In this document: positions 53,921 through 63,180 of the stretch, piece by piece
How positions within the stretch are numbered: position 1 is the stretch's first letter
Layout of the letters: every line of letters begins with the position of its first letter
NCBI GenBank assembly: GCA_038123735.1
Contig: JAYPAP010000002.1
Span: forward strand, 1-64,000
Length of the DNA stretch: 64,000 nucleotides
From: REDI01 sp038123735
Lineage (GTDB): Bacteria > Myxococcota_A > UBA796 > GCA-2862545
Reading direction: 5' to 3'
Made by a program: the position numbers and the translations under genes
The notes under the pieces: generated by a model
Seen by the model: only the letters and a program-made list of their open reading frames with translations
Databases searched by the model: none
What the model was told of the DNA's origin: nothing

Positions 53921-55216
53921 ATGCCTCGTTCCATTCTGCCGCTGATCGCCCTGGCTTCCGTCAGCGGTCTCGCAGCTTGTAATCCACAAAGCGCCGACAT
54001 TACTAGCGGTTCTTTCACCGCCATGTTGTCGATCAACACCTCGCAAGTGTTCGTCGATAACAATCTTCGCATCGATGATTTCGAGAATTACTGGTATATC
54101 GACTGTCGCGCAGGCGTCGATCCGATCGAAGGTGCTGAAGACAATTGTGGTGGCGGCGGCGGGACCGGCGTGTCGGTTGGTCCCGACGCAGGCCAAGTCC
54201 TTCACGAGACCTGGATCGACCGTGATGCATTCGCCGTCGTCAACGAAGACCTGGCCCCATGGCGTGGCGAGGCGATTCAGACCAGCGAAGGCGATATCCA
54301 GCTAACCTTCCACCACCGTCTTCCGGGCGATGACTTCCGATTCGCGATCGTCGTAGACCCGAACTTCCAGCCTACGGAGTGTAAGGAAGCAGAGGATGGA
54401 AGCCTATCTCTCGAGCCTATCGACGGCGACTGGATCGGTAACTGGTCCGCTGGCCTCTCGAAGAAGAACCATGACACCAGTGTCTACGCCTTCCCCGGCG
54501 AGCAAACGAGCGGGACTCTGATCCCCCTCAATGCGAACTCTTACCAGTTCAACCCGAAGCAAACCACCGACACATGGGGTCTTCCACTCAAGATGGAGGC
54601 TGGCTACGCCCGGGCCCGCTTCGGACCAGAAGAGATGTTCCAGATCGGCTCTCGGTACGCTCGCCCTCGCGCTTACACCAACTTCGACCTCGATAGTCGC
54701 AACGGTGCTGAAGAGGCCGACCTGTACTTCCTCAACACGAGCCAGCTCAATCCGGCCAACTTTGAGGGTCCCGATTTCGAAGCTCGCGTCAAAGCCGATA
54801 CCAGCTTCATCAACATGATGACCACCGGCCCCGAGGGCGATGCGTCGGAGACCAATGCTGAGTTTGAGGCCATGCACGCTGGCTTTACCGGCAACGTCCC
54901 CAACTACACCCCGTTCGTCCCATCGAATGCATGGCGCCAACCCAACGAGGCCGACTCCGGCTTCGACCGTTGGGGCGAGGTCCACTACAACTGGATTCGC
55001 TTCGACCAGCCGCGTGAAAACTTAGTTGCAGGCGAGGCTATCTCCGGTGAGTTCCGCCTGTACTTCGTCGGCGCCAATAGCCAGTCACACCTCCTCGTCG
55101 AAGGTCGCTTCGATGCTGGACGCGTCCGAATGGACACCTGGGTCGTCCCGGATGTTCAAGCGGAGAAAGCTGAGGAAGCAGGCGTAGACCTCTGCGGCGG
55201 CTCTTCAGAGGGCTAG
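53921..55216 (+). CDS. Lipoprotein of unknown function, beta-rich
   Basis: 431 aa. Signal MPRSILPLIALASVSGLAACN, lipobox L-A-A-C. The mature protein is acidic, Trp/Asp/Phe-rich, with repeated WDR-like stretches (TWIDRDAFAVVNEDLAPW, DWIGNWSAG, FDRWGEVHYNWIRFD) and a C-terminal beta segment ending GVDLCGGSSEG. No enzyme or binding motif is recognised. An RBS GAGGAGC lies 6 to 9 bases before the ATG. The last 4 bases overlap the end of the convergent methyltransferase gene. Confidence 0.6.
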   Translation: MPRSILPLIALASVSGLAACNPQSADITSGSFTAMLSINTSQVFVDNNLRIDDFENYWYIDCRAGVDPIEGAEDNCGGGGGTGVSVGPDAGQVLHETWIDRDAFAVVNEDLAPWRGEAIQTSEGDIQLTFHHRLPGDDFRFAIVVDPNFQPTECKEAEDGSLSLEPIDGDWIGNWSAGLSKKNHDTSVYAFPGEQTSGTLIPLNANSYQFNPKQTTDTWGLPLKMEAGYARARFGPEEMFQIGSRYARPRAYTNFDLDSRNGAEEADLYFLNTSQLNPANFEGPDFEARVKADTSFINMMTTGPEGDASETNAEFEAMHAGFTGNVPNYTPFVPSNAWRQPNEADSGFDRWGEVHYNWIRFDQPRENLVAGEAISGEFRLYFVGANSQSHLLVEGRFDAGRVRMDTWVVPDVQAEKAEEAGVDLCGGSSEG

Positions 55217-55971
55217 CCGCGGGCACGCATGACCAGCACCCACTTCAGGCTGTCGGCCCGGAGGGGTGCGCCATGAAAGTCACCGGCTTCCGCCACGATC
55301 TCGAATCCGGCCCAGTCCAGTAGGGCCCGGAACTCCTGCGGGTAGAACATCCGAAGGTGTATGGATGCGTCATACTCCGACCCGTCCTCCCGCCGATAGA
55401 TGTACCGCACCGTATGCACCTGGGTCAGAGGCTCATACCGGCCAGACTCCCACGACCGAATCCGTTGCCCATCCCGTGGGTCAACGAAATCACGGGGTTC
55501 AAACCGCTGCTCAGGGTCCCGCGAGTACAAGGTCGGGTCTGGCAGGTACATATCGAGCGCGAACCGGCCGCCGTCCGCTAAGGCATGCCGAACCCCATCG
55601 AAGAGCGCCATGACTTCGCGATGGCTGGTGCAGTGGTGAATGGCATTGAACGGAAGAATGATCAGGGGAAATCTACTTCCACTCACGGCCTCTCGAAAGT
55701 CATGCTGCGCCACGGTGACCCGCCGCGCGACCGCATTCGACTCCTGTTCGAGTTTACGATGCAGGTCCGCGAGCATGCGCGGTTCGATATCTACCCCATG
55801 CACTAAATGACCGGCGCGGGCAAGTGGCAGCGTAATCCTGCCATTACCACAACCGAGCTCCAGAACAGGCGCCCCAAACTCACCCGCGAGACGCACATAG
55901 TGCATCACGTCATCGATCTGTGCGTCATACTCCAAGTCGTACAACGATGGATCTCGGTATAGTTCGCTCAT
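55213..55971 (-). CDS. Class I SAM-dependent methyltransferase
   Basis: 252 aa. SAM-binding motif I is APVLELGCGNGRITLPLARAG, followed by VHGVDIEPRMLADL; motif IV-like FPLIILPFNAIHHC and ALADGGRFALDMYLPDP are typical. The entry LYDLEYDAQIDDVMHYVRL is like that of many small-molecule methyltransferases. The substrate is unknown. The ATG at 55971 follows a strong GAGAGGGG RBS, and shares bases with the ATG of the divergent lipoprotein (CATG). The longer frame to 56325 is rejected as antisense to that lipoprotein. Confidence 0.88.
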   Translation of the reverse strand: MSELYRDPSLYDLEYDAQIDDVMHYVRLAGEFGAPVLELGCGNGRITLPLARAGHLVHGVDIEPRMLADLHRKLEQESNAVARRVTVAQHDFREAVSGSRFPLIILPFNAIHHCTSHREVMALFDGVRHALADGGRFALDMYLPDPTLYSRDPEQRFEPRDFVDPRDGQRIRSWESGRYEPLTQVHTVRYIYRREDGSEYDASIHLRMFYPQEFRALLDWAGFEIVAEAGDFHGAPLRADSLKWVLVMRARG

Positions 55972-56764
55972 GAAACCCCTCTCAGACCTCGCACTATCCA
56001 AGCCCGCTCTTCGTGTCTTCCGGTTCACCATCTTGGCGGGCCTCGGCATAGCTACGGGCTGCTCGAACCCTACGGTACCCGAAGAGCAAGCTTCCCCAGC
56101 GCCCACCCCCACCGAAGCGCCGGTCCCCTGGAAATCGGTATGGCCTCTCGAGGATGGGTCATGGGTCGCGGGCAACGTAGGGGAGGGGTCCCTGGTGTCG
56201 GACTCCGCCAAGAGCGACATCGCCGCCGGTGTGCCATGCGATTCCGGAACCAAAGTTGAGGGGAGCTGGGCTATTTGGGCCCCGACTCTCGGAGCCGTCA
56301 CCTTCATGAAGCCACCCATGGTCACCGCGAGCCTGGTCGAGCGGGCCTCGTGGCGATTGGCTGAGATCGTGCCGCCAACGACTGCGATTCAGCCCGGAGT
56401 AGATGCACCCGATCCCGCCCTCTATCAAGGAATTCGGGTCCGCAGCGTACGAAAGATCCGCCGGAACGGCCCTCCGTGGCAAGCGGTCATCGGTGAGCGA
56501 GGCTCCAACCTCCTGATCGCCATCACCGATCGCGACGTCAAGACCATCGCATCGTCGGCGGTCATAGCGCGCTCCCAAGAGGCCCCCGCTCACTTTTCGA
56601 TGACCCCGCCAGTCCAACTCGACGGCGAAGGCGACCCGGAAATCCTATTTTTCGCCGATAGCGATGCGACTGGCTTCCGCGCCGTGTTCTCGATCGACCT
56701 CACCACCGGCAGCCTGACCCAGCGAAGCTTCGACGAGAGACCCGAGCTGCCAAATTGCCCGTAA
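55970..56764 (+). CDS. Lipoprotein of unknown function
   Basis: 264 aa. N-terminus MKPLSDLALSKPALRVFRF then hydrophobic TILAGLGIATGCSN (lipobox A-T-G-C). The n-region is long, about 20 residues, so the true start may be further in. The mature part shows PTPTEAPVPWKSVWPLEDGSWV, then mixed alpha/beta (RSVRKIRRNGPPWQAVIGERG, GEGDPEILFFADSDATGF). No known family. It is head-to-head with the methyltransferase gene, the two ATG codons overlapping at CATG, which leaves no room for a separate 5' leader on either mRNA outside the partner gene. Confidence 0.6.
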   Translation: MKPLSDLALSKPALRVFRFTILAGLGIATGCSNPTVPEEQASPAPTPTEAPVPWKSVWPLEDGSWVAGNVGEGSLVSDSAKSDIAAGVPCDSGTKVEGSWAIWAPTLGAVTFMKPPMVTASLVERASWRLAEIVPPTTAIQPGVDAPDPALYQGIRVRSVRKIRRNGPPWQAVIGERGSNLLIAITDRDVKTIASSAVIARSQEAPAHFSMTPPVQLDGEGDPEILFFADSDATGFRAVFSIDLTTGSLTQRSFDERPELPNCP

Positions 56765-56784
56765 CCATGCGGCTTCGCCCACGA

Positions 56785-58932
56785 TCATCGCCCGGTGCAT
56801 GCCTTGATGGCCTCCTGGACCCGCGCATCCCGGACCCGACGTTGGGTCGCGGTCATCAATAGAGGCATCGCATCGCCGCAACGGTCATTTTCAACGAGCA
56901 GTAAGGCAGCCTGAATCAATGCTCTCGGATCGTCCGGCGTGAGATTCGCTTGCTTCTTCCACGCCTCGACGGCCTCATCGACCTGACCAAGCTTTTGATG
57001 CGCAACCCCCAACCACAGCCCCAGGTCATGCGCCAAGGTTCCCGCTGCGCGGCTCCGCTCTAAAGCCTGGATCGCCCCCGACGGGTCATCGACCTGAAGT
57101 CGCGCCAACCCCAGCATGTACAAAAGATACGGGTCTTCCCCAACCTGACTCAGGCCCGCCTCAGCCGCTGCTGCGACCTCGAGGGGGGCTTCCTTCCGAC
57201 CCAGAATGTCGACAATATGACGATGCCAGCGCGCATCCGCGGGGTGGCGCGAGGCCAAGGCACGTGCCGAGGTGAGCGCTTCATCCATCCGACCCGCGTC
57301 GCGTAACAACACCACCCGATTATTGTTGGCAATGGAGTGATCTGGGGAAAACACCAAAATTTGCTCGATGGACCGGAGCGCACCTTCCCGATCTCCCTGA
57401 CTCTGCTCCAATGCGGCGATGGAGAACCAGGCATCGATCAGGCTGGGCTGTTCTGTGACCAGCGCACGCAAGGAGGCCAAGGCCGCATCCGGGTTCGACT
57501 TAATGACGCCCTGTGCAAGCAGGAGCTGATGCAGGCCGGTGATCTTGGAGCGAGCGGAGACGAGGCCCTCCGTCGGTGCCGACACCTGCGCCGTCGCATA
57601 GCCGAGGGCTTCCAGGGCTGCGGCAGTCTGTGGATCGATAGCTCCACCCGGGCTTTCCCATCCTTGAGAGAAGTTGGTCAGCGCCGCCTTGAGCGCCTCC
57701 GGGGGCGGATCGGTCAAGGGTCCCTGCCACCAAGGGTCTGCTTGCACGTCAAAGACCTCATCAACGACATCGCGCCTCACGAGTCGACTATCGTCTCGGG
57801 CGACATGCTGGGGGGCCCACCCATAGTGCGTGAATGGGGCGACGGACTCGCTATAGACCGGCTGCGGGGCCAACGCCCTCCCTTCCAATGCCGGCTGAAG
57901 CGACCGCCCCCCCTGCGCCGGCAATCCCACCACGTCCCGGATCGTGGGCGCAAGATCCACCAGACTCACCGGAGTCGAGACCACGCGACCGCCAGTCGGC
58001 GCATCCGGAACGACGTCCAATACCAACCCCGGTGGGCTCAGTCCGTCTACGGGGCGCCAATTTGAAGGACGTGCTGGAAGCGAACGAGGGGCTGGCGCTT
58101 CTGTGCCCTCAACCCCTCCCGGCGGGTGAATCACGAGCGGTATCCGGGTCGTGGACCGGGTCAGCACCACCCCGTGCTCAAGCTCCTGGCCATCCCAAAG
58201 GTTTTCTCCGTGATCTGCCGTGATGATGACCATTTCATCCCCGGTCAAGCTGCTCAGCAAGGGGCGTAATGCTCGGTCAACGCCGAAGATCTCTCCCCGA
58301 TAGGGGTCACCCTTCCAATCGGCAGGAGGCTCGTACGGCGTGTGTGCATCGAACAAATGAACCCACATCATCTTGGGGTGACCCGCACGCTCAGGCGCTT
58401 CCCACCACGCGAGTGCCTCGCGAATGACCTCCCGGGCCGGACGCTCTACCGCCCCGAAACGGTCGGCCTTGCGTACATCCTCGGGGTGAAAGTCGTCGAA
58501 GTATCTATCGAACCCCCGCTCAAGCCCCCACGCTCCGTCGAGGACGTAGGACGCGACAAAGGCCCCCGTGTGGTATCCCGCAGCCTTTAGTTCCTCTTGG
58601 ATCAGAGGAACATCCTTGGCAACCCGGTAGCCCCCGTTGTCCCGTACCCCATGACGTGACGGGTACCACCCAGATAAGAGACTCGCATGCGCCGGTAAGG
58701 TGAGCGGCACCGGCGTAAATGCCTCCCGAAATACCACCGCATCTTCAGCAAACCGATCGAGATTTGGGGTCCGGGCCAGGGGGTCGCCGTAAAATCCCAG
58801 GCGGTCAGCTCGCGTCGAATCAAGTGTGATGATCACTACGTTTGGCTGTTGAGATCGGGCTTTTTCCGCCGTGTTTGAAAGGGTCTCCCCCGAACAGCTG
58901 AGCAGCGATAATGTAATGATGAAGTTCCTCAT
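56785..58932 (-). CDS. Sulfatase/alkaline-phosphatase-fold lipoprotein with C-terminal TPR array
   Basis: 715 aa. Lipoprotein-like signal (MRNFIITLSLLSCSG). The N-terminal ~430 residues are a sulfatase-fold domain: NVVIITLDSTRADRLGFYG (metal), VPLTLPAHASLLSG with Thr where sulfatases have the formylglycine Cys or Ser, YPSRHGVRDNG, HLFDAHTPYEPP and ITADHGENLWDG...LEHG. A Thr nucleophile and these metal ligands fit a phosphatase or phosphotransferase better than a sulfatase (inference). The C-terminal ~270 residues are TPR repeats (SIAALEQSQGDREGALRSIEQIL, YMLGLARLQVDDPSGAIQALERS). The substrate is unknown. Divergent from the ammonia-lyase pair by 48 bases. Confidence 0.85.
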   Translation of the reverse strand: MRNFIITLSLLSCSGETLSNTAEKARSQQPNVVIITLDSTRADRLGFYGDPLARTPNLDRFAEDAVVFREAFTPVPLTLPAHASLLSGWYPSRHGVRDNGGYRVAKDVPLIQEELKAAGYHTGAFVASYVLDGAWGLERGFDRYFDDFHPEDVRKADRFGAVERPAREVIREALAWWEAPERAGHPKMMWVHLFDAHTPYEPPADWKGDPYRGEIFGVDRALRPLLSSLTGDEMVIITADHGENLWDGQELEHGVVLTRSTTRIPLVIHPPGGVEGTEAPAPRSLPARPSNWRPVDGLSPPGLVLDVVPDAPTGGRVVSTPVSLVDLAPTIRDVVGLPAQGGRSLQPALEGRALAPQPVYSESVAPFTHYGWAPQHVARDDSRLVRRDVVDEVFDVQADPWWQGPLTDPPPEALKAALTNFSQGWESPGGAIDPQTAAALEALGYATAQVSAPTEGLVSARSKITGLHQLLLAQGVIKSNPDAALASLRALVTEQPSLIDAWFSIAALEQSQGDREGALRSIEQILVFSPDHSIANNNRVVLLRDAGRMDEALTSARALASRHPADARWHRHIVDILGRKEAPLEVAAAAEAGLSQVGEDPYLLYMLGLARLQVDDPSGAIQALERSRAAGTLAHDLGLWLGVAHQKLGQVDEAVEAWKKQANLTPDDPRALIQAALLLVENDRCGDAMPLLMTATQRRVRDARVQEAIKACTGR

Positions 58933-58980
58933 GCTTCAGGCATAGCCGATCCGAGGCATCCGGCGTTACGCCCACCGACC

Positions 58981-60594
58981 ATGGGAACCTCAATCGCCCT
59001 AAACGGTGAAACGCTCACCTTCGCATCGCTGGTCGCCGTCGCGCGGGACAGCCAACCCGTGCATCTCGATGATGATGCGCGGGAACGCATGACCCGTACC
59101 TATGAGTGGGTAGGTCGGGCTGCCCGGGGAGAGCTTTTGAACCCACGCGGGGAGTCGGTTCCGATCTACGGCATCAATACCGGGTTTGGCAGTCTGGCTC
59201 GTCTACGGATCCCAGAAGAACAGGCGTCGAAACTATCATGGAATCTCATGATGTCCCATGCAGCCGGGGTCGGAGACCTCGTGCCCGAAGAGGTCGTTCG
59301 CGCGATGATGCTCCTGCGAGCAAATGCACTTGCTAAGGGGGTCAGCGGCTGTCGCCCATCGTTGGTGGAGACCCTGGCGGGCATGCTCAACGCCGGCGTG
59401 ACCCCAGAGGTGCCTGAACAAGGAAGCTGTGGTTCATCTGGCGATCTCGCCCCCCTCGCTCATCTCGCTCTCGTGCTATTCCAAGGTCCAGACGACGAGG
59501 ACGTGACGCATAGCGGATGGGCCTCGTTCGCCGGCGATCGGCTGCCGGGTGCAATCGCCATGGAGCGAGCGGGCCTACAGCGCCTCATTCCCGGCCCCAA
59601 AGATGGGCTCGCAATCACCAATGGCGCTCAGCTCACCACTGCGCTCGCCGCGCTCGCCGCCTGGGATGCCTCGGAGCTGGTGGTGCTCGCCGAGATTGCA
59701 GCAGCGATGTCTTGGGAGGCCATCAAAGGGGTGACTCGCGCGCTCGATCCACGCATCCAGGCGCTCCGACCCTACCGAGGCGCCCAGGACTGTGCCGCCA
59801 ACCTCCGAACCCTCCTCAACGGAAGCCGCATCGTCGACTCGATCCATGCCAAAGTCCAAGATGCATACGCCATCCGTTGCACGCCTCAAATCATGGGTGC
59901 CAGCCGGGATGGAATGCGCTTTGCTGCCCAACAAATCGCGATCGAGCTGAATGCAGCGACCGACAACCCCCTCATCCTGGCAGACGAGGCCGGACTCAAC
60001 AAAGCGTATTCTGCAGGGATGTTCCATGGTGAGCCGGTCGGTATGGCAGCCGATCATCTCAAGGTCGCCATTTGCGAAGTAGGGGCACTATCCGAACGTC
60101 GGATCTTCCGCCTTACCACTGGAAACCTCTCCTCCAGACTGCCCCCGCTACTCCGTGACCCCGAGCAGCCCGACTTCGGCATGATGGTACCCCATGCAAC
60201 CGCAGCCTCCCTGGTCTCCGCCAACCGTGCGCTCGCCTGGCCTTCGAGCGTCGACAGCATTCCCACCTGCGAAGACCAAGAGGACATCGTCGCGATGTCG
60301 ACGACAGCCGCCCGCCATGCTCGCCGCGCAGTCGCAAACGCCACCCAGATCGTGTGCATTGAGCTCATCTCGGCGTTCACAGCGCTCACGCACCGCTTGG
60401 ACGAGCACTCGATTGAAGACTTGGGTACCGGGACCAAAGCAGCTTACCGCGCGATTGCCGATGTGATGGAGGGTGCTGGCGAGACTCCGAGCGAAGCCAT
60501 TGAGGCGGTACGCGACCTGGTCACCTCAGGTGCATTCACCCGAGCGGTCGAATCCCAGAGCGGTCCCCTGTTGCGTCCCGTGGAGATCGCATGA
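58981..60594 (+). CDS. Aromatic amino acid ammonia-lyase (HutH/HAL family), probably active copy
   Basis: 537 aa. Features of the MIO enzymes: VPIYGINTGFGSLARLRI (catalytic Tyr loop), NLMMSHAAGVG, the prosthetic-group site QGSCGSSGDLAPLAHLAL (Ser152-Ser153-Gly154 where the family has Ala-Ser-Gly), ELNAATDNPLI and PTCEDQEDIVAM near the active site. HAL has QEDH at the last place; the His is Ile here. The SHAAG His suggests a histidine-type pocket but the tail differs, so a tyrosine/phenylalanine lyase or aminomutase remains possible. No hutU, hutI or hutG is adjacent. The stop overlaps the start of the paralogue (ATGA). Confidence 0.85.
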   Translation: MGTSIALNGETLTFASLVAVARDSQPVHLDDDARERMTRTYEWVGRAARGELLNPRGESVPIYGINTGFGSLARLRIPEEQASKLSWNLMMSHAAGVGDLVPEEVVRAMMLLRANALAKGVSGCRPSLVETLAGMLNAGVTPEVPEQGSCGSSGDLAPLAHLALVLFQGPDDEDVTHSGWASFAGDRLPGAIAMERAGLQRLIPGPKDGLAITNGAQLTTALAALAAWDASELVVLAEIAAAMSWEAIKGVTRALDPRIQALRPYRGAQDCAANLRTLLNGSRIVDSIHAKVQDAYAIRCTPQIMGASRDGMRFAAQQIAIELNAATDNPLILADEAGLNKAYSAGMFHGEPVGMAADHLKVAICEVGALSERRIFRLTTGNLSSRLPPLLRDPEQPDFGMMVPHATAASLVSANRALAWPSSVDSIPTCEDQEDIVAMSTTAARHARRAVANATQIVCIELISAFTALTHRLDEHSIEDLGTGTKAAYRAIADVMEGAGETPSEAIEAVRDLVTSGAFTRAVESQSGPLLRPVEIA

Positions 60595-62072
60595 GCGCAC
60601 CCATCTACCAGATTGATGGTGCCAATCTCAGCACTGAGCAGCTCTCTGCTATCGCTCACGGCGCAGGGGTCACCCTCGCAGCGGGCGTGCGGGAGCGCAT
60701 GAGCGCCTCCGCTCAGTGGCTTTCCGACCACACTGGACCCGATCCCTTCGACCAAAAGTGGCATTGGTTGGCGGGCCACGAGGCCCCGGCCACGGCCAGT
60801 GAGGGTGTGCGCGCGTTTCTCAGGAGCCACTGCGCGGGGGTGGGCCCCCCTCTGAGCCGCATCGAGATTCGGGCATTGATGACCGCCCGGATTAATACGT
60901 TGGCCGCAGGCTACTCGGCGATCCGTCCGCAGGTCATCGACCGATATCTCTATCTGCTGAACCACGACTATTTGCCTACCGTACCCAGCCAAGGAAGCCT
61001 GGGCGCTGCTGGCTGCCCCCAACTTTCCCACATCGCCTGGGCCGCATTCGGGTTTGGAGGCACCCTGGATGATGCCTCCGGCAATCCCGTGGACCTCCGT
61101 GAGCTCGCAGACTTGGCACCGATTGCGCTCACCCCCAAAGAAGCGCTGGCCCTCGTCAACGGGCCCGCGTTGGCCATCGCCCGGGGCGTTCTCGCCGTGG
61201 AGCGCGCCAAAACGCTGCTGCGCACCGCTGAATCCGCAGCCTCCCTCAGTTTTGAGTGTGTCCAAGCCGATCTGAATTGCCTGAACGATGCCGCCCTACG
61301 CACCCGACACCACCCCGGGGCGGTACAAGTCGCCGCCACGATGCGTGCGCACTTAGAAGGCTCGACACTGTGCCATACCGGGCGAGCACCCGACCCATTC
61401 AGTATCCGCTGTACCCCGGCCGTTCTCGGGGCAGCACAGGATGCCCTGGACTACATCGCGACCACGATGCATCGGGAACTCAATGGCGCGACCGCCAACC
61501 CGCTCATCCTGCCCAGCGCCGGGTTGTTTGAGACCGGTAATCTCCACGGTGCGCCCACGGCGATGGCACTAGACCACCTCAAGGTCGCACTCGCACAAGT
61601 AGCCTCCATATCCGAGCGCCGAGCCTTTCGAATGACCTACGGGCAGCTATCGGGCCTCCCTTCCTTTTTGGTGCGTTCCAGCGGAATTAATAGCGGCCTC
61701 ATGCTCGCCCAATACACGGCCGCAAGCCTGGTGAGTGAGTGCAAGTCTCTCGCTTTTCCAGCCTCGGTCGATTCTCTGCCGACCGCCCAACATCGAGAAG
61801 ATCACGTGAGCATGGCGTCCATCGCAGCCGAGACATGCCTGCGCATCACTGAAGCCGTCGCCGACGTCCTCGCCATCGAGTTGATGTGCGCCGCCCAAGG
61901 CTGTGACCTGCGAATGAGCGGCGATTTCAACGACCATGGCACCCTCGGGACGGGGACCCAGCAGACCCTTGCCCGCGTTCGGGCGGTCGTGCCCAAGTGG
62001 ACCGAAGACCGGGTACTCCACCCTGACCTTGCTGCACTCGGGAAGGCCGTACGGGATGGGCAATTCGTCTAG
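60591..62072 (+). CDS. Ammonia-lyase-like paralogue, MIO site lost (probable pseudoenzyme)
   Basis: 493 aa, related to the preceding gene over its whole length (ELNGATANPLI, ALDHLKVALAQVASISERRAFRMTYG, FPASVDSLPT, EDHVSMASIAAET). Two catalytic elements are gone. The YGINTGFG loop is replaced by HEAPATASEGV, and the MIO tripeptide reads GSLGAAGCPQ (Ala139-Ala140-Gly141), so the Ser that forms the prosthetic group is missing. It should lack lyase activity. Since family members are tetramers with shared active sites, it may form mixed oligomers with its partner and tune its activity (inference). Translation is coupled by ATGA. The tail overlaps the convergent hydrolase gene by 4 bases. Confidence 0.8.
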   Translation: MSAPIYQIDGANLSTEQLSAIAHGAGVTLAAGVRERMSASAQWLSDHTGPDPFDQKWHWLAGHEAPATASEGVRAFLRSHCAGVGPPLSRIEIRALMTARINTLAAGYSAIRPQVIDRYLYLLNHDYLPTVPSQGSLGAAGCPQLSHIAWAAFGFGGTLDDASGNPVDLRELADLAPIALTPKEALALVNGPALAIARGVLAVERAKTLLRTAESAASLSFECVQADLNCLNDAALRTRHHPGAVQVAATMRAHLEGSTLCHTGRAPDPFSIRCTPAVLGAAQDALDYIATTMHRELNGATANPLILPSAGLFETGNLHGAPTAMALDHLKVALAQVASISERRAFRMTYGQLSGLPSFLVRSSGINSGLMLAQYTAASLVSECKSLAFPASVDSLPTAQHREDHVSMASIAAETCLRITEAVADVLAIELMCAAQGCDLRMSGDFNDHGTLGTGTQQTLARVRAVVPKWTEDRVLHPDLAALGKAVRDGQFV

Positions 62073-63100
62073 TTCGCCGTGGGAATCCCACCGTTTTGCC
62101 CGAGGAATCTAAATATCATTGGGTACACCTCGTCGGGAGCAGTCTTTCCTACGATAGGATCAATATGCCCATAATCCCCAGCGAACCCTTGGCTCTTCCC
62201 CAATACTCCATAGATGCAGTGGCTGAACTTCTCGCAGGCGGCGGCCACGTCGGGCTCACTCGCGATGTGATCTCCGGGAGCACCCAAAACCATGATTGGC
62301 GCACTATTTTCTGTGACTAAAGGCAGCCAGGCATCACCGCTGCGGTCCACAAATTCCCGTGCCAGCAACCAGCGCCGGGCCTGCCTCGCTGTCGCCCGCG
62401 GTAGGTTTTGCAGCGTGTATTTTGCCATGCCCGCCACGATGGCGCGGTCGAGGAGATCAGGGTTTCCCACTTGCTTCACGGCCAGACGAGAGCCCACGAG
62501 CATCGGCGCAAACGGACGCATCGGGATCCGCCCACGCCCCGCGCTAAAGAAGAATCCCAACGCCCGCGCCACTTTGTGATTGCGGATCGGGTGCTCAAAT
62601 GCCGCTGGGGAGGCGATCGCGATGCCCGCCGTGAGCCAGTCAGGATGCCGAATGAGCGTGGTGTAGAGCAGCATGCCGCCCATGCTATGCCCGACCCAGA
62701 ACCTGTCTTTTCCAGGTGACTTGTCGTCGATCACCTGCAGGATGGCAGGCACATCCAGAATCGCATGGTCGTCAAAATCGATGCGGGTTCGGCCGCGCGC
62801 TCGAGGCGGCGTCGTTCCGCCATCCCCGCGCAGCGACGGCACACAGACAACGTAGCCCGCCTCAACCAATTCATCGACTGGCGATACCTCCGGGCGAAAA
62901 TCCCAGTTGGTGTGGTTTGCCGCCATACCGTGCATCAGTATGACCGTCGGCCCGTCACCTTCATATCGGCGGACGGGCAGCGTCCACCCGTCCTCCGTCT
63001 GAGCCTGATGGATCTCATCGGGCACCATGCTGGGTTCCAAGCGCTTCGCACATCCGAGCAGCGTGAGGGAGAGCACCACCAAACCGATCCATCTTGCCAC
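62069..63100 (-). CDS. Alpha/beta hydrolase lipoprotein
   Basis: 343 aa. Lipoprotein signal VARWIGLVVLSLTLLGCAK (lipobox L-L-G-C). The hydrolase has HGMAANHTNWDF (oxyanion region), nucleophile motif GHSMGGMLLY, an Asp in APGDHIASE and the catalytic His near DYGHID. The lid helices between are of average length. Substrate could be an ester or lipid; not determined. GTG 63100 is preferred, with an upstream GAGGAG; the ATG at 63160 is in frame but gives a charged leader before the signal. Confidence 0.85.
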   Translation of the reverse strand: MARWIGLVVLSLTLLGCAKRLEPSMVPDEIHQAQTEDGWTLPVRRYEGDGPTVILMHGMAANHTNWDFRPEVSPVDELVEAGYVVCVPSLRGDGGTTPPRARGRTRIDFDDHAILDVPAILQVIDDKSPGKDRFWVGHSMGGMLLYTTLIRHPDWLTAGIAIASPAAFEHPIRNHKVARALGFFFSAGRGRIPMRPFAPMLVGSRLAVKQVGNPDLLDRAIVAGMAKYTLQNLPRATARQARRWLLAREFVDRSGDAWLPLVTENSAPIMVLGAPGDHIASEPDVAAACEKFSHCIYGVLGKSQGFAGDYGHIDPIVGKTAPDEVYPMIFRFLGQNGGIPTAN

Positions 63101-63180
63101 GAACTGTCTCCTCTTTTCCGCAATTGAGAAAATCCGGTTAAGACCGCCGCCGCTATACATCGTTCTGTGGAGCTCTGCTG

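Noticed and set aside
55213..56325. Longer 370-aa methyltransferase frame
   Set aside because: The extra N-terminal 118 residues are antisense to the lipoprotein at 55970, and a strong RBS precedes the ATG at 55971.
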